Assembly (NCBI GenBank): GCA_005888735.1
Contig: VBBN01000029.1
Span: 78,564-126,675, forward strand
Direction of reading: 5' to 3'
DNA: 48,112 nucleotides
Source: Candidatus Bathyarchaeota archaeon
GTDB taxonomy: Archaea; Thermoproteota; Bathyarchaeia; 40CM-2-53-6
Shown piece after piece: positions 33,631 to 41,238 of the stretch (position 1 is its first letter; every line of letters begins with the position of its first letter). The notes beneath the pieces were generated by a model. The model worked only from the letters and a program-made list of their open reading frames with translations. It did no database searches and was not told the DNA's origin. The translations under genes were made by a program, and so were the position numbers.

Positions 33631-33784
33631 AGGGTGGAACCTGCCCATTTCTCCTGAGACAGGACCCTATCGTCGAGAGTGTTCGCAATGAATCATAGAT
33701 GGAGAGGAATCCTCTTCTTGTGCAAAGCAACCGATTTGTTGATAACCGGTCGCTAATCGGTTAGATAGTCAAGGGAAGCTTGGC

Positions 33785-35167
33785 GTGACCGAGACTCTGG
33801 GCGAGACTCAACAAAACGATGTCTTCGGATATATTGACCGGTACAGTGATATTTTCGTTGACCAGCTTCGAAAACTCTGTCGACAGCCCAGCGTATCTGC
33901 TCAAAACCTTGGGCTCGACGAGGCAGCCCAGTTGGTGCAGAAGCTTCTCTCAGGGACAGGGTTCGAGAACGAATTGTTCCATCCTACTAAGGGACCTGCC
34001 GTAATATTTGCTGAACTTAAGTCAAAGACGGGTGGAAAGACGCTGGTCCTGTACAATCATTACGATGTTCAGCCGGCGGACCCTGTCGAGTTGTGGACAA
34101 ACCCTCCGTTTTCAGCGGTCTTGGAGAACGGCAGAGTCTGCGCTAGAGGCGCGAGTGATAACAAGGGCAACATTGTGTCCCGCCTCATGGCGATAAACGC
34201 ATTCCTCAAAGCAAGAGGCGACGTGCCTGTCAACCTGAAGTGGGTCATCGAGGGAGAGGAGGAAATCGGGAGTCCCCACTTTTCCGAATTCATCGAGAAA
34301 TACAAGACCCGGCTCAGTGGAGACGCGGCAATTTGGGAGTTCGGAGGTCTCGACTACGACGACCGGCCTCTGGTTACACTCGGCTTGAAGGGAATGTTGT
34401 ACATCGAGTTCAAAGTTCAGACGGCTCTGAAAGACTCCCACTCAGCACGGGCAGCAGTAGTCGAGAATCCCGCTTGGCGCTTGGTCAGAATGCTGGACAC
34501 TATTCAAGACGAGTACGGTAGGATCCTCATCGAGGGATGGAATGACGATGTTAAACCGTTCACCGCGGAGGAGCTAGAGTCAATCAGGCAAATTCCCCTC
34601 GAGGAGCATAGCATTCGGAACGAGTTAGGAATCAAGAACTTCCTCTACGGCCTCACAGGTTTCGAGTTCAAGAAAGCCTTCTACGGAAACCCGACCGCTA
34701 ACATAGCAGGAATCTGGTCTGGCTACACTGGCCCAGGGCACAAAACAGTCCTTCCTTCAGTGGCCCAGGCCAAGATGGACTTTCGACTGGTCCCTAACCA
34801 GGATCCTGTGAAGCTGGCTGGCAAGCTGAAACAGCACCTGGAACGCCACGACTTCGGAGACATAGAGCTGACATTGCAGGCCGAAAACCCGGCCGCTAGG
34901 ACCCCGATTAACGCTTCAATCGCGAAGATCGCTGCGAAGGCTGGAAAGGAGGTTTTCCACAAGGAATCTGTGACACTTGTAACGTCAGCTGCTTCAGGTC
35001 CTATGCATTATTTCACGAACACTCTGGGACTTCCAACAGTGGCTATTGGTTGTAACCATCCCCAAAGCAACACCCACGCTCCCAATGAGAACCAGAGAAT
35101 CGACGTCTTCATCCAGGCCAGCAAGTGGGTTGCCCGGGTTATGGACGACTTCGGGAAGAACGGCTAA
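33785..35167 (+). CDS. M20/M25/M40 family metallopeptidase
   Basis: A 460-residue cytosolic dipeptidase-like enzyme. Metal-binding segments in order: VLYNHYDVQPAD near residue 97 (His, Asp), CARGASDNKGNI near 120 (bridging Asp), VIEGEEEIGSPHF near 157 (catalytic and metal Glu), and a terminal NTHAPNENQRID near 430 (His). The lid domain spans about 205-370 with DSHSARAAVVENP. Sequence type is closest to carnosine/Xaa-His-type and CPG70-like dipeptidases. GTG start at 33785. A single gene, converging on the FAH-family gene. Confidence 0.92.
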   Translation: MTETLGETQQNDVFGYIDRYSDIFVDQLRKLCRQPSVSAQNLGLDEAAQLVQKLLSGTGFENELFHPTKGPAVIFAELKSKTGGKTLVLYNHYDVQPADPVELWTNPPFSAVLENGRVCARGASDNKGNIVSRLMAINAFLKARGDVPVNLKWVIEGEEEIGSPHFSEFIEKYKTRLSGDAAIWEFGGLDYDDRPLVTLGLKGMLYIEFKVQTALKDSHSARAAVVENPAWRLVRMLDTIQDEYGRILIEGWNDDVKPFTAEELESIRQIPLEEHSIRNELGIKNFLYGLTGFEFKKAFYGNPTANIAGIWSGYTGPGHKTVLPSVAQAKMDFRLVPNQDPVKLAGKLKQHLERHDFGDIELTLQAENPAARTPINASIAKIAAKAGKEVFHKESVTLVTSAASGPMHYFTNTLGLPTVAIGCNHPQSNTHAPNENQRIDVFIQASKWVARVMDDFGKNG

Positions 35168-35211
35168 GTTTTCGACAATAGGCCAGAGAGCTTTTGCTGA
35201 AATGACTTGGC

Positions 35212-36126
35212 CTAGTATCTAGGCTCTTCCACGACTGTGTTCTGTAATCGCCCTAAGTTCGCAATCTTCGACTCGATGATGTCGCCAGGCTTGAGCAGGT
35301 AGGGCTCCTTGTCCGGTTTCCGGTAGATAGCCACCCCCGCAGGAGTTCCCGAAGTGATAATGTCGCCCGGCTCTAGTGTCATGGCGGAAAAGAACTCGAC
35401 AAGCTCTGAAGTCTTGAAGACCATTTGTTTCGTGCTGGCGAACTGTCGGGTCTGCCCGTTCACCCGCAGCTCCATCCCGAGATCATCAGGGTTGCCGGCC
35501 TGGTCAGGCGTGACCAGCAAGGGTCCCATCGGTCCGAACGTGTCAAAGTTCTTTCCAAGATTGCAGAATCCCCGTTTCATCTCAGTGAACTGAATATCAC
35601 GCGCGCTGATATCGTTGAAGACAGCGAACCCTGCAAGATAGCCCAGAGCGTCGCTCTTCGAAACGTCCTTGCAGCGCTTCCCAACGATCGTGGCGAGCTC
35701 CACCTCGTAATCCAGAAGTTTGACTTTGCGCGGGTAATGTATCGGAGCTCTATGACCAATTAGCGAGGTTGGTGCTTTGAGGAAAGAAATGGGAAACGGG
35801 CGGTCGAGACCTTGCCCCTCTTTGAGATGCTCCTCAAAGTTTCCCGCCATGCAGATGATTTTGGACGGGCGCCCTATCGGCGGAAGAATCGTAACATCGT
35901 CGAGCTTGAACAGCGAACCGTTCGCTTTGCTCTTGCCATTCTTGAGCATCTTCAGCCCGGAGTCAACCGCGCTCCTCGCCTTCTCCTCACCGTGAGCATC
36001 GTTGAGGAAAGTGATGAGAGGCTCATTGGCGGCTTTCGGTGCTTGAAGTTCGACAAAGTGGCTGTTCTCCACCATTGCCCCGATTCTGCTCTCACCGGGC
36101 TTCTGCTGGAACCTGACAAGACGCAA
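35212..36126 (-). CDS. Fumarylacetoacetate hydrolase family protein
   Basis: A 304-residue protein of the FAH superfamily. The C-terminal catalytic domain (from about residue 85) shows IICMAGNFEEHLKEG, the metal-binding pair in LLDYEVELATIVGKR, VFNDISARDIQ, KNFDTFGPMGPLLVTPDQ and GDIITSGTPAGV. These enzymes hydrolyse C-C bonds or hydrate or decarboxylate oxo-acids; likely substrates are acylpyruvates or aromatic-degradation intermediates, but none is fixed by sequence. TTG start at 36126; no catabolic neighbours support a pathway. The divergent gene is fumC. Confidence 0.9.
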   Translation of the reverse strand: MRLVRFQQKPGESRIGAMVENSHFVELQAPKAANEPLITFLNDAHGEEKARSAVDSGLKMLKNGKSKANGSLFKLDDVTILPPIGRPSKIICMAGNFEEHLKEGQGLDRPFPISFLKAPTSLIGHRAPIHYPRKVKLLDYEVELATIVGKRCKDVSKSDALGYLAGFAVFNDISARDIQFTEMKRGFCNLGKNFDTFGPMGPLLVTPDQAGNPDDLGMELRVNGQTRQFASTKQMVFKTSELVEFFSAMTLEPGDIITSGTPAGVAIYRKPDKEPYLLKPGDIIESKIANLGRLQNTVVEEPRY

Positions 36127-36205
36127 GGCTAAGCATCGGCCGGAAAGCGGCTTCCGTAAAAACCTCTGTCCATCTCGGTAGAACTGATAGAGTACCAGTG
36201 GAGAG

Positions 36206-36213
36206 TTTTTTAT
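36206..36213 (+). promoter_or_regulatory. TATA box of fumC
   Basis: TTTTTTAT (within TTTTTTATCC) is centred about 31 bases before CTG 36241. A transcript starting near 36236 would not reach any ATG before 36289, which matters for the start-codon question. Confidence 0.5.
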
Positions 36214-36288
36214 CCGTAGGCCAAGATTGAAACTATCGAGCTGTCCAGTCTGGTAACAGTCGAGAAGTTCAGGGTTGAAAGTGATACA

Positions 36289-37656
36289 ATGGGTGAGGTA
36301 AAGGTGCCGAGCAATGTGTACTACGGCGCGACAACCGTTAGGGGCATTGAAAACTTCCCAATCTCCGGTCTACGCTTCCCCAGAGATTTCATACGGGCCC
36401 TCGCGCTGATCAAGCTCTCCGCGGCGAAAGCCAATGTCCAGCTCGGACTGCTGGACGCAAAAAAGGGGGGCGCCATAGTGTCAGCGGCGAAGGAGGTCAT
36501 GGAGGGCGCTCTCTACGACCAGTTTCCACTGGACATTTTCCAGACAGGAAGCGGGACCATGACGAACATCAACATGAACGAAGTCTTAGCAAACCGCGCG
36601 GTCGAGCTGCTAGGTGGCAAGCGTGGTGACAAAAAGCTCGTCCATCCAAACGACGACGTGAACATGGCCCAGTCCACCAATGATGTATTCCCAACATCCA
36701 TCCATGTTTCAGCCGCTGAGGCCATCGAGCGCAAGTTGATTCCATCATTGAAGGTTCTCGCTGAGACGCTGGAGAGGAAGACTCACGAGTTCGAAGACGC
36801 CGTCAAGGCGGGACGGACCCATCTCCAAGACGCAGTCCCCGTTACTCTAGGCCAAGAGTTCGGCGGGTACGCCAGCATGATTCGTCATGGAATCAAAAGG
36901 GCTAAGAGAGCCGGAGACGCACTTCTTGAGCTTCCGCTGGGAGGAACAGCAGTCGGGACCGGTCTCAATGCGGACCCCCGTTACGCGGAGCTTGCAGTCA
37001 GGGAGATTAACCGGCTTACAGGGTTGAGTTTTCGGAAGGCTGAGAACACTTTCGAGTCGATGCAAGGAAAAGACGCCTGCGTCGAGGCCAGTGGAGAACT
37101 CAAGACAATCGCGGTGAGCCTGATGAAAATCACCAACGACCTCCGACTTCTCAACTCAGGACCCAGAACCGGCCTCGGAGAAATCGACATGCCCGCAACT
37201 GAGCCCGGGTCCAGCATAATGCCAGGAAAAGTCAACCCTGTAATCCCCGAGGCCCTCAACTTGGTTGCGGCCCAGGTGATCGGCTATGACGCCGCCATAA
37301 CGGTATGTGGTGCTCTCGGCCAGTTGGAACTGAACATCATGATGCCCGTAATTGCCTACGACCTCTTACAGTCGATTGAGATTCTCGCCAACGGGTCCAA
37401 GGTTCTAGCGGAGAAATGTGTCTCGGGAATAACTGCGGACCGCAAACGGCTGTGGGACTATGCCGACAGGAGTTTGATGGTTGTCACAGCAGTCACACCC
37501 CACATAGGGTACGATAACGCAGCTAAGGTAGCCAAGAAAGCGATTGCCGAGAACAAATCGATACGGCAGGTCATTTTGGAGGAAAAACTTCTCTCCAAGG
37601 AGAAGCTGGACGCAATTCTCGATTTGAAGAAGATGACCAAGGGCGGGAGAGCCTAG
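36289..37656 (+). CDS. fumC: Class II fumarate hydratase, start probably upstream
   Basis: A 455-residue (from ATG 36289) homotetrameric lyase that hydrates fumarate to malate. Motifs: TGSGTMTNINMNEV near residue 86, NDDVNMAQSTNDVFP near 123, GRTHLQDAVPVTLG near 175, and the signature GSSIMPGKVNP near 307 with the catalytic Ser loop. The conserved family N-terminus (R-x-E-x-D-x-M-G, here FRVESDTMGEVKVP) begins about ten codons before ATG 36289, so that ATG is too far in. The only in-frame candidates upstream are CTG at 36241 or 36250, well placed after the TATA box. It acts with FrdABCD in the C4 branch of central metabolism. Confidence 0.95.
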   Translation: MGEVKVPSNVYYGATTVRGIENFPISGLRFPRDFIRALALIKLSAAKANVQLGLLDAKKGGAIVSAAKEVMEGALYDQFPLDIFQTGSGTMTNINMNEVLANRAVELLGGKRGDKKLVHPNDDVNMAQSTNDVFPTSIHVSAAEAIERKLIPSLKVLAETLERKTHEFEDAVKAGRTHLQDAVPVTLGQEFGGYASMIRHGIKRAKRAGDALLELPLGGTAVGTGLNADPRYAELAVREINRLTGLSFRKAENTFESMQGKDACVEASGELKTIAVSLMKITNDLRLLNSGPRTGLGEIDMPATEPGSSIMPGKVNPVIPEALNLVAAQVIGYDAAITVCGALGQLELNIMMPVIAYDLLQSIEILANGSKVLAEKCVSGITADRKRLWDYADRSLMVVTAVTPHIGYDNAAKVAKKAIAENKSIRQVILEEKLLSKEKLDAILDLKKMTKGGRA

Positions 37657-37674
37657 CCGAGGAGCCCAGCCTTG

Positions 37675-38484
37675 ATGGACACGCAGCAGATAATGCGAGC
37701 GGCGCTCAAACTCGCTAATTTCAAGACAATACCCGCTGACAGCGAAATTCACGTTAAAGGACGGAGAATCCGAAAGGTCCTCGTCGCCATAGATGTCGGA
37801 GTTGGAGAGCTCATGCTCGCGAAAGGTCTTGGCTGCGACGGGGTCATCGCTCACCACCCTGCAGGTGGAACAGCTCGCTTGGAAGGCTACAAGGTCTTTC
37901 AGCGCCATGTCGAACAGATGAAAGAGGTCGGCGTCCCTAGTGAGGCTGCCGAGCAAGCCATAGAAAACAAGTACCGCCAACTCGAAATCCAGCATCATCC
38001 TGACAACTACGACCAGACACCCAGTGCTGCGAAGAAACTGAAGATGCCACTAGTCTCAATTCACAGCCCCTGTGACGAGATAGGACGGAACATAATCCTC
38101 AGACAAATCAAGACTCTCGATGGAGGCGCGACCGTGGACCGCCTGGTTCGGCGAATCAGCCAGCTTCCAGAGTTTCGAAAAGCGAAGTCGAAAATACAAG
38201 TACGGCTCGGGTCTGCCAAGAACAAAACTGGAAAAATCGCAATCTCCCACGCGGCATACACCAATGGTGGCTATGACATAGCGAGGACCTATTTCCAGAA
38301 TGGAATTGGGACCATATCCTACATTCACATTTCCGACACTGACCTGGCAAAACTTGTCACAGATGGCACAGGGAATCTGATTGAGCTAGGACACATAGCT
38401 AGCGACTGGTTGGGCCTGAACCCGCTCCTCAAAGAGCTGGAGAAGAAAGGGACAGAAGCCGTAACCACAACTGACCTACACTAA
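37675..38484 (+). CDS. NIF3-like dinuclear metal-binding protein
   Basis: A 269-residue protein of the NIF3/DUF34 family, toroidal hexamers with a two-metal site. Metal-binding signatures: GVIAHHPAGG near residue 58 (His-His), a mid-protein region with ISHAAYTNGGYDIA, and the C-terminal ELGHIASDWLG near 245 (His and acidic ligand). The biochemical role is unsettled (metal chaperone or GTP cyclohydrolase I-like activity have been suggested). ATG at 37675, with a TTG one codon before it. It follows fumC by 15 bases and may share its transcript. Confidence 0.88.
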   Translation: MDTQQIMRAALKLANFKTIPADSEIHVKGRRIRKVLVAIDVGVGELMLAKGLGCDGVIAHHPAGGTARLEGYKVFQRHVEQMKEVGVPSEAAEQAIENKYRQLEIQHHPDNYDQTPSAAKKLKMPLVSIHSPCDEIGRNIILRQIKTLDGGATVDRLVRRISQLPEFRKAKSKIQVRLGSAKNKTGKIAISHAAYTNGGYDIARTYFQNGIGTISYIHISDTDLAKLVTDGTGNLIELGHIASDWLGLNPLLKELEKKGTEAVTTTDLH

Positions 38485-38523
38485 CACCATATTACCCGAG
38501 AAATAAACTGGAGAAACCGTGGA

Positions 38524-39210
38524 ATGGAAGCGCGACCCTCGGTCCAACAGGAAAAGGCAAGGGTCAAACTGGAGACAGGCGGTGAGATGAGTCTCGCATA
38601 CGGAGTTCCTTCATTGCTCAGTAACAGTCCAACGTGTATGGTCTTGGCCCATGGGGCGGGTGGACCGATGTATTCTCCTTTCATCAGCTACTTTCACACC
38701 GAGCTTGCACGGAAGGGTTTGCTAACAGTGAAGTTCAACTTTCCATACATGGAAGCTCGGAAAAAAGTTCCCGACAAACGCGTCATTCTGGAGGCAAGCT
38801 ATCGCAGGATCCTTGAAGAGGTCAGATCTAGCAAATACAAGCCCTCGCGGATGTTCATCGGAGGCAAGTCCATGGGGGGACGAATTGCATCCATGATAGT
38901 TGCAGAGGGAGAGGATGTCAACGGCCTCTTCTTTCTCGGATACCCTCTTCACCCGCCAGGTAGGCAAGACCGCTTGAGAGATGAACATCTCTACAAGATT
39001 GATAAGCCGATGTTGTTTGTTTCTGGAACCCGCGACAATTTCGCTAACCGGGACCTTCTAGCAAAGGTGACGGCTAAGCTGCCCACGGCCAAGGTTCACT
39101 GGATCGAAGGCGGGGACCATAGTCTGAACAAGGGGAATGGGAAGGAGGAGCTTGCTAGGACATACGAGGAGGTCATTGGTATTCTGTCGGATTGGGTAAG
39201 CGCGAACTAG
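38524..39210 (+). CDS. Alpha/beta hydrolase (KANL3/Tex30-like)
   Basis: A 228-residue serine hydrolase-fold protein. VLAHGAGGPMYSPF near residue 40 is the oxyanion-hole strand; the nucleophile elbow is GGKSMGGRIAS near 116 (Ser); the acid is in VSGTRDNFAN near 167; the histidine is in EGGDHSLNKGNG near 195. This order and the GAGG and DHSLN features match the KANL3/Tex30 dienelactone-hydrolase-like group. Substrate unknown. ATG start. It lies about 40 bases after the NIF3-like gene on the same strand. Confidence 0.87.
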   Translation: MEARPSVQQEKARVKLETGGEMSLAYGVPSLLSNSPTCMVLAHGAGGPMYSPFISYFHTELARKGLLTVKFNFPYMEARKKVPDKRVILEASYRRILEEVRSSKYKPSRMFIGGKSMGGRIASMIVAEGEDVNGLFFLGYPLHPPGRQDRLRDEHLYKIDKPMLFVSGTRDNFANRDLLAKVTAKLPTAKVHWIEGGDHSLNKGNGKEELARTYEEVIGILSDWVSAN

Positions 39211-39257
39211 ACTCTAGCCCCACACCGTTCAATAGATTGGTTAATTAACAGGAAGGA

Positions 39258-39344
39258 ATGTTCCGTTTGTTCAGAACTGCCATGTGCGACACGTGCGGCT
39301 GTTCTGCTGAGCAGGAAGGAAGCGAAAAGGAAGAGGAAGCCTAG
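39258..39344 (+). CDS. Cysteine-motif microprotein (28 residues)
   Basis: A 28-codon frame starting at ATG 39258 after GGAAGGA. It encodes an N-terminal basic stretch, then AMCDTCGCSAEQEG and an acidic tail. The CxxCxC cluster could bind a metal, and its MCDTCGC core recalls the N-terminal cysteine motif of HypB-like proteins, though nothing else matches. A terminator-like double hairpin follows. Evidence that it is translated is the ribosome-binding site, the motif and the terminator only; alternatively translation could begin at the internal ATG before CDTCGC. Confidence 0.4.
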   Translation: MFRLFRTAMCDTCGCSAEQEGSEKEEEA

Positions 39345-39376
39345 CCCTAGACCTGCCGGGGCTTTGACGTTTCCCT

Positions 39377-39411
39377 AAAACCCAAAATCAGGAGCTGGGT
39401 TTTTCAGCTCC
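39377..39411. terminator. Bidirectional terminator with two exclusive hairpins
   Basis: AAAACCCA (39377-39384) pairs with TGGGTTTT (39396-39403), followed by T-rich sequence; GGAGCTG (39391-39397) pairs with CAGCTCC (39405-39411). The two stems share bases and cannot form together. It lies between convergent genes. Confidence 0.55.
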
Positions 39412-39436
39412 CCCTTTCAACAATCTAGTAGATACT

Positions 39437-39823
39437 CTAGAAGAATCTCGATATCGATGGAATAGAGAACAGTCCGACGAACAGAGCACCGAGCACGAAA
39501 GTCAAGACGACCCCAACGATCACCGCCATTATCGTAACTCCGAAGGCTCCAAACCAACCCGTCTTGAAATAGTGACGAATCAACCATAGGAAAACAACGA
39601 AAGCGGCGAGTAGTCCTAGCAGGCTCGGCAGTAGGAACAATACCGCACCAACCAAGAACGTTCCGGCTCCTGCGATCGCGAGAGCCTCACCGAACGTTAC
39701 TCTTCGTCCGACAACAATCTCACCTGCTAACCAGAGAACGCTTCCAACCACGATAAGGTAGATGACAAGGAGTACGAGGAATCCTATCAGGGCTCCTCCC
39801 AGGCCTATGCTTGGAAACGCCAA
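39437..39823 (-). CDS. Small 4-TM membrane protein
   Basis: A 128-residue protein with four transmembrane segments that fill nearly the whole length; one loop carries GEIVVGRRVTFGEALAIAGA, a short amphipathic stretch seen in several small archaeal membrane proteins, with no catalytic residues. TTG start at 39823. It stands alone between a micro-ORF and a decayed transposase gene. Function unknown. Confidence 0.6.
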   Translation of the reverse strand: MAFPSIGLGGALIGFLVLLVIYLIVVGSVLWLAGEIVVGRRVTFGEALAIAGAGTFLVGAVLFLLPSLLGLLAAFVVFLWLIRHYFKTGWFGAFGVTIMAVIVGVVLTFVLGALFVGLFSIPSISRFF

Positions 39824-39897
39824 CGCTAATGGTCAACGTTGCTGTGGTCTTAGTGCGGCATTAGCCTGTTGAAACCATGGTCCCAGTGCCAGAGTAA

Positions 39898-40254
39898 ACC
39901 GCGCGCCGAGACTATTCTCCCTGCTCTACCGTCCGACGGATAGGACTACCAGTTATTCGTCTGTCTAGGCGTGAGACCAGAGGTTCCAGCATGACATGTC
40001 CGAGATGCGGGGAGAGACTCCAATCGGACAAGAGACTGACACGCAAGCTCTGGTGCAGTAAATGTCGAGAAGTAATGGACCGGGACAGGATAGCGGCTGT
40101 TAACCTGGCCCGGCGGGGACGGGTGAGGTTCGACCGTTCCCGGCCTCTGATAGAGGCGCAAGGCGGAGCAGTTGAAGCTGTGAAGGGGAACCCGACGCCT
40201 ACGGTAATCCCCGGAGTCGATGCTCCGAAGCTAACTCAACCAACCAAGAGTTAA
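39898..40254 (+). pseudogene. tnpB: C-terminal remnant of an IS200/IS605-type TnpB
   Basis: About 118 codons open from an in-frame stop at 39895-39897 to TAA. The readable part contains GLPVIRLS and GSSMTCPRCGERLQ, the zinc-ribbon start of TnpB, its second half LWCSKCREVMDRDRIAAVNL (the DRD carries the last RuvC acidic residue) and the typical tail AVEAVKGNPTPTVIP. A full TnpB has about 350-400 residues, so the N-terminal two thirds, with the wedge and first RuvC motifs, are missing and no tnpA is near. The fragment ends about 40 bases from tRNA-Asp. A short product from ATG 39991 is conceivable but would be inactive. Confidence 0.8.
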
Positions 40255-40297
40255 CAGAACTGAAAGCTTAATCTTAGCATCATGTTCGCCCCCTTCT

Positions 40298-40470
40298 GCC
40301 CAGGCAAGGCACCGGGCTCGCGCCCAATCATGATGGATGCGCAGAGGTAGTATAGCCCGGTCCACGGCTTGCGGGAGCCGGCCGAGAGTATGTACGGCTG
40401 TCACCCGTACGACACTCGAACACTTCCCTGTTCGAGCGTGACGCGGGTTCGAATCCCGCCCTGGGCGCCA
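40298..40470 (+). tRNA. tRNA-Asp(GTC) with three inferred introns, none at 37/38
   Basis: A 173-base gene with encoded CCA. Acceptor GCCCAGG/CCTGGGC and T-arm GCGGG-TTCGAAT-CCCGC are perfect; the anticodon arm TACGG-CTGTCAC-CCGTA is uninterrupted. Insertions: about 43 bases between the acceptor stem and position 8 (about 40305-40347; the end bases are repeated, so the exact joint is ambiguous by a few bases); about 24 bases in the D-loop (40363-40386) with a CGGCT/AGCCG hairpin; about 28 bases in the variable loop (40412-40439) with an 8-bp hairpin CTCGAACA/TGTTCGAG. Mature length 78. A CTTAATCT element about 28 bases upstream may be the TATA box. Confidence 0.88.
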
Positions 40471-40579
40471 AACCCTTCTTCCTGAAACGAGAACGTTAGC
40501 GACTCTCAGAGCCAGAGTTGAAACAGCCAAGCCTTAACATACTGGCGAGAAAAGGGAGTGGTCAAGGACCAGGAACGTA

Positions 40580-40951
40580 TTGGTTTCTATCATTCACGCG
40601 CCTCCTCAAGAGATAGTCGTCACGGGTCTAACCAGCTTCAGTTCTCAACAGAACCTTGCCTCGATGATCGCATTTGTCATGAACGTCTCTGGCCAGCCTA
40701 TGGCGTTGTACTGGGCAGAAGGAGTCGTCTTTCTGGCAGACTTTGTCGAGCCCGAGGCGCTTCCGGAAGAGTACGTGAAAGGACGCATCTTCGCCTCGAA
40801 CGTGTCACACGCACCCATGCCGAAGTACAACAACTCTGTCAAAGTTGGAACGATGGAGGTCCCCGTCATCGACGTCTCCTCAAACATTGCTTTGCGTGAC
40901 CTGGCTCGCTGGATTCGAGAGAACCAGCAGCCTGGCTCCGAGAAATCTTAA
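40580..40951 (+). CDS. Orphan protein between two tRNA genes
   Basis: A 123-residue soluble protein, beginning at TTG 40580 (MVSIIHAPPQEIVVTGL). Strands alternate with short helices (GVVFLADFVEPEALPEEYVK, then KVGTMEVPVIDVSSNIALRD), consistent with a compact alpha/beta domain. No cysteines, no signal peptide, no family I recognise. Codon pattern looks like the neighbours. It occupies the space between tRNA-Asp and tRNA-Tyr, and its stop is 30 bases before tRNA-Tyr. Confidence 0.55.
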   Translation: MVSIIHAPPQEIVVTGLTSFSSQQNLASMIAFVMNVSGQPMALYWAEGVVFLADFVEPEALPEEYVKGRIFASNVSHAPMPKYNNSVKVGTMEVPVIDVSSNIALRDLARWIRENQQPGSEKS

Positions 40952-40981
40952 CTAACCGCAAACCGCCCGGGCTGTTTCGGT

Positions 40982-41183
40982 CCCGGGGTAGCTCAGCCTG
41001 GAAGAGCTTCCGAGCCGCATCTCAAAACGTTGAGAGCGACGAAGACGCTGTAGGTGTGCGCCAAGCGCGCATCCACTCAGCCTTCTAGTCTAACAATGGA
41101 AACCGGAGATGGCGGACAAGCCACTGGATTGTCGCCGGTTCAAAACGGGGAAGGACCCCGTGAGTGTCCGGCCCCCGGGACCA
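40982..41183 (+). tRNA. tRNA-Tyr(GTA) with three inferred introns, one in the T-loop
   Basis: A 202-base gene with encoded CCA. Acceptor CCCGGGG/CCCCGGG begins with the C1-G72 pair that marks archaeal tRNA-Tyr, and the discriminator is A. D-arm GCTC-AGCCTGGAA-GAGC is uninterrupted. Insertions: about 34 bases in the anticodon stem at 30/31 (41013-41046), about 69 bases at 37/38 (41054-41122), and about 22 bases in the T-loop near 59/60 (41145-41166) with an ACGGGG/CCCCGT hairpin. After removal the anticodon arm is TCCGG-CTGTAGA-CTGGA with one G-T pair and the T-arm is GCCGG-TTCAAAT-CCGGC. Mature length 77. Confidence 0.87.
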
Positions 41184-41238
41184 GACTGCTCGGAAGGAGT
41201 TCAGGGAAGTAGCTGGGAGCTGTGAAACCTGGTGGGAT

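Larger units (their letters stand above)
33061..33784. other. Gene-free 724-base region after tRNA-Lys
   Basis: The open frames here (for example 33039-33539 on the minus strand) look non-coding: low-complexity, cysteine and phenylalanine runs, no motif. It holds an 11-base tandem repeat AGAAAATAGCA at 33142-33163, two overlapping inverted repeats at 33581-33614, and a near-copy of the tRNA-Lys 3' end at 33613-33630. It may be the scar of a lost integrated element. Confidence 0.5.

Noticed and set aside
37405-37998. A 197-codon minus-strand frame across fumC and the NIF3-like gene
   Set aside because: Shadow of two well-supported plus-strand genes.
39991-40254. Functional small zinc-finger protein from ATG 39991
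   Set aside because: The sequence is recognisable as the TnpB C-terminus with in-frame TnpB-like codons upstream of the ATG, so a truncated transposase is the simpler reading.
40305-40347. Box C/D guide RNA inside the first tRNA-Asp intron (ATGATGG)
   Set aside because: The sequence only resembles box C, and no box D (CTGA) at a workable distance was found.
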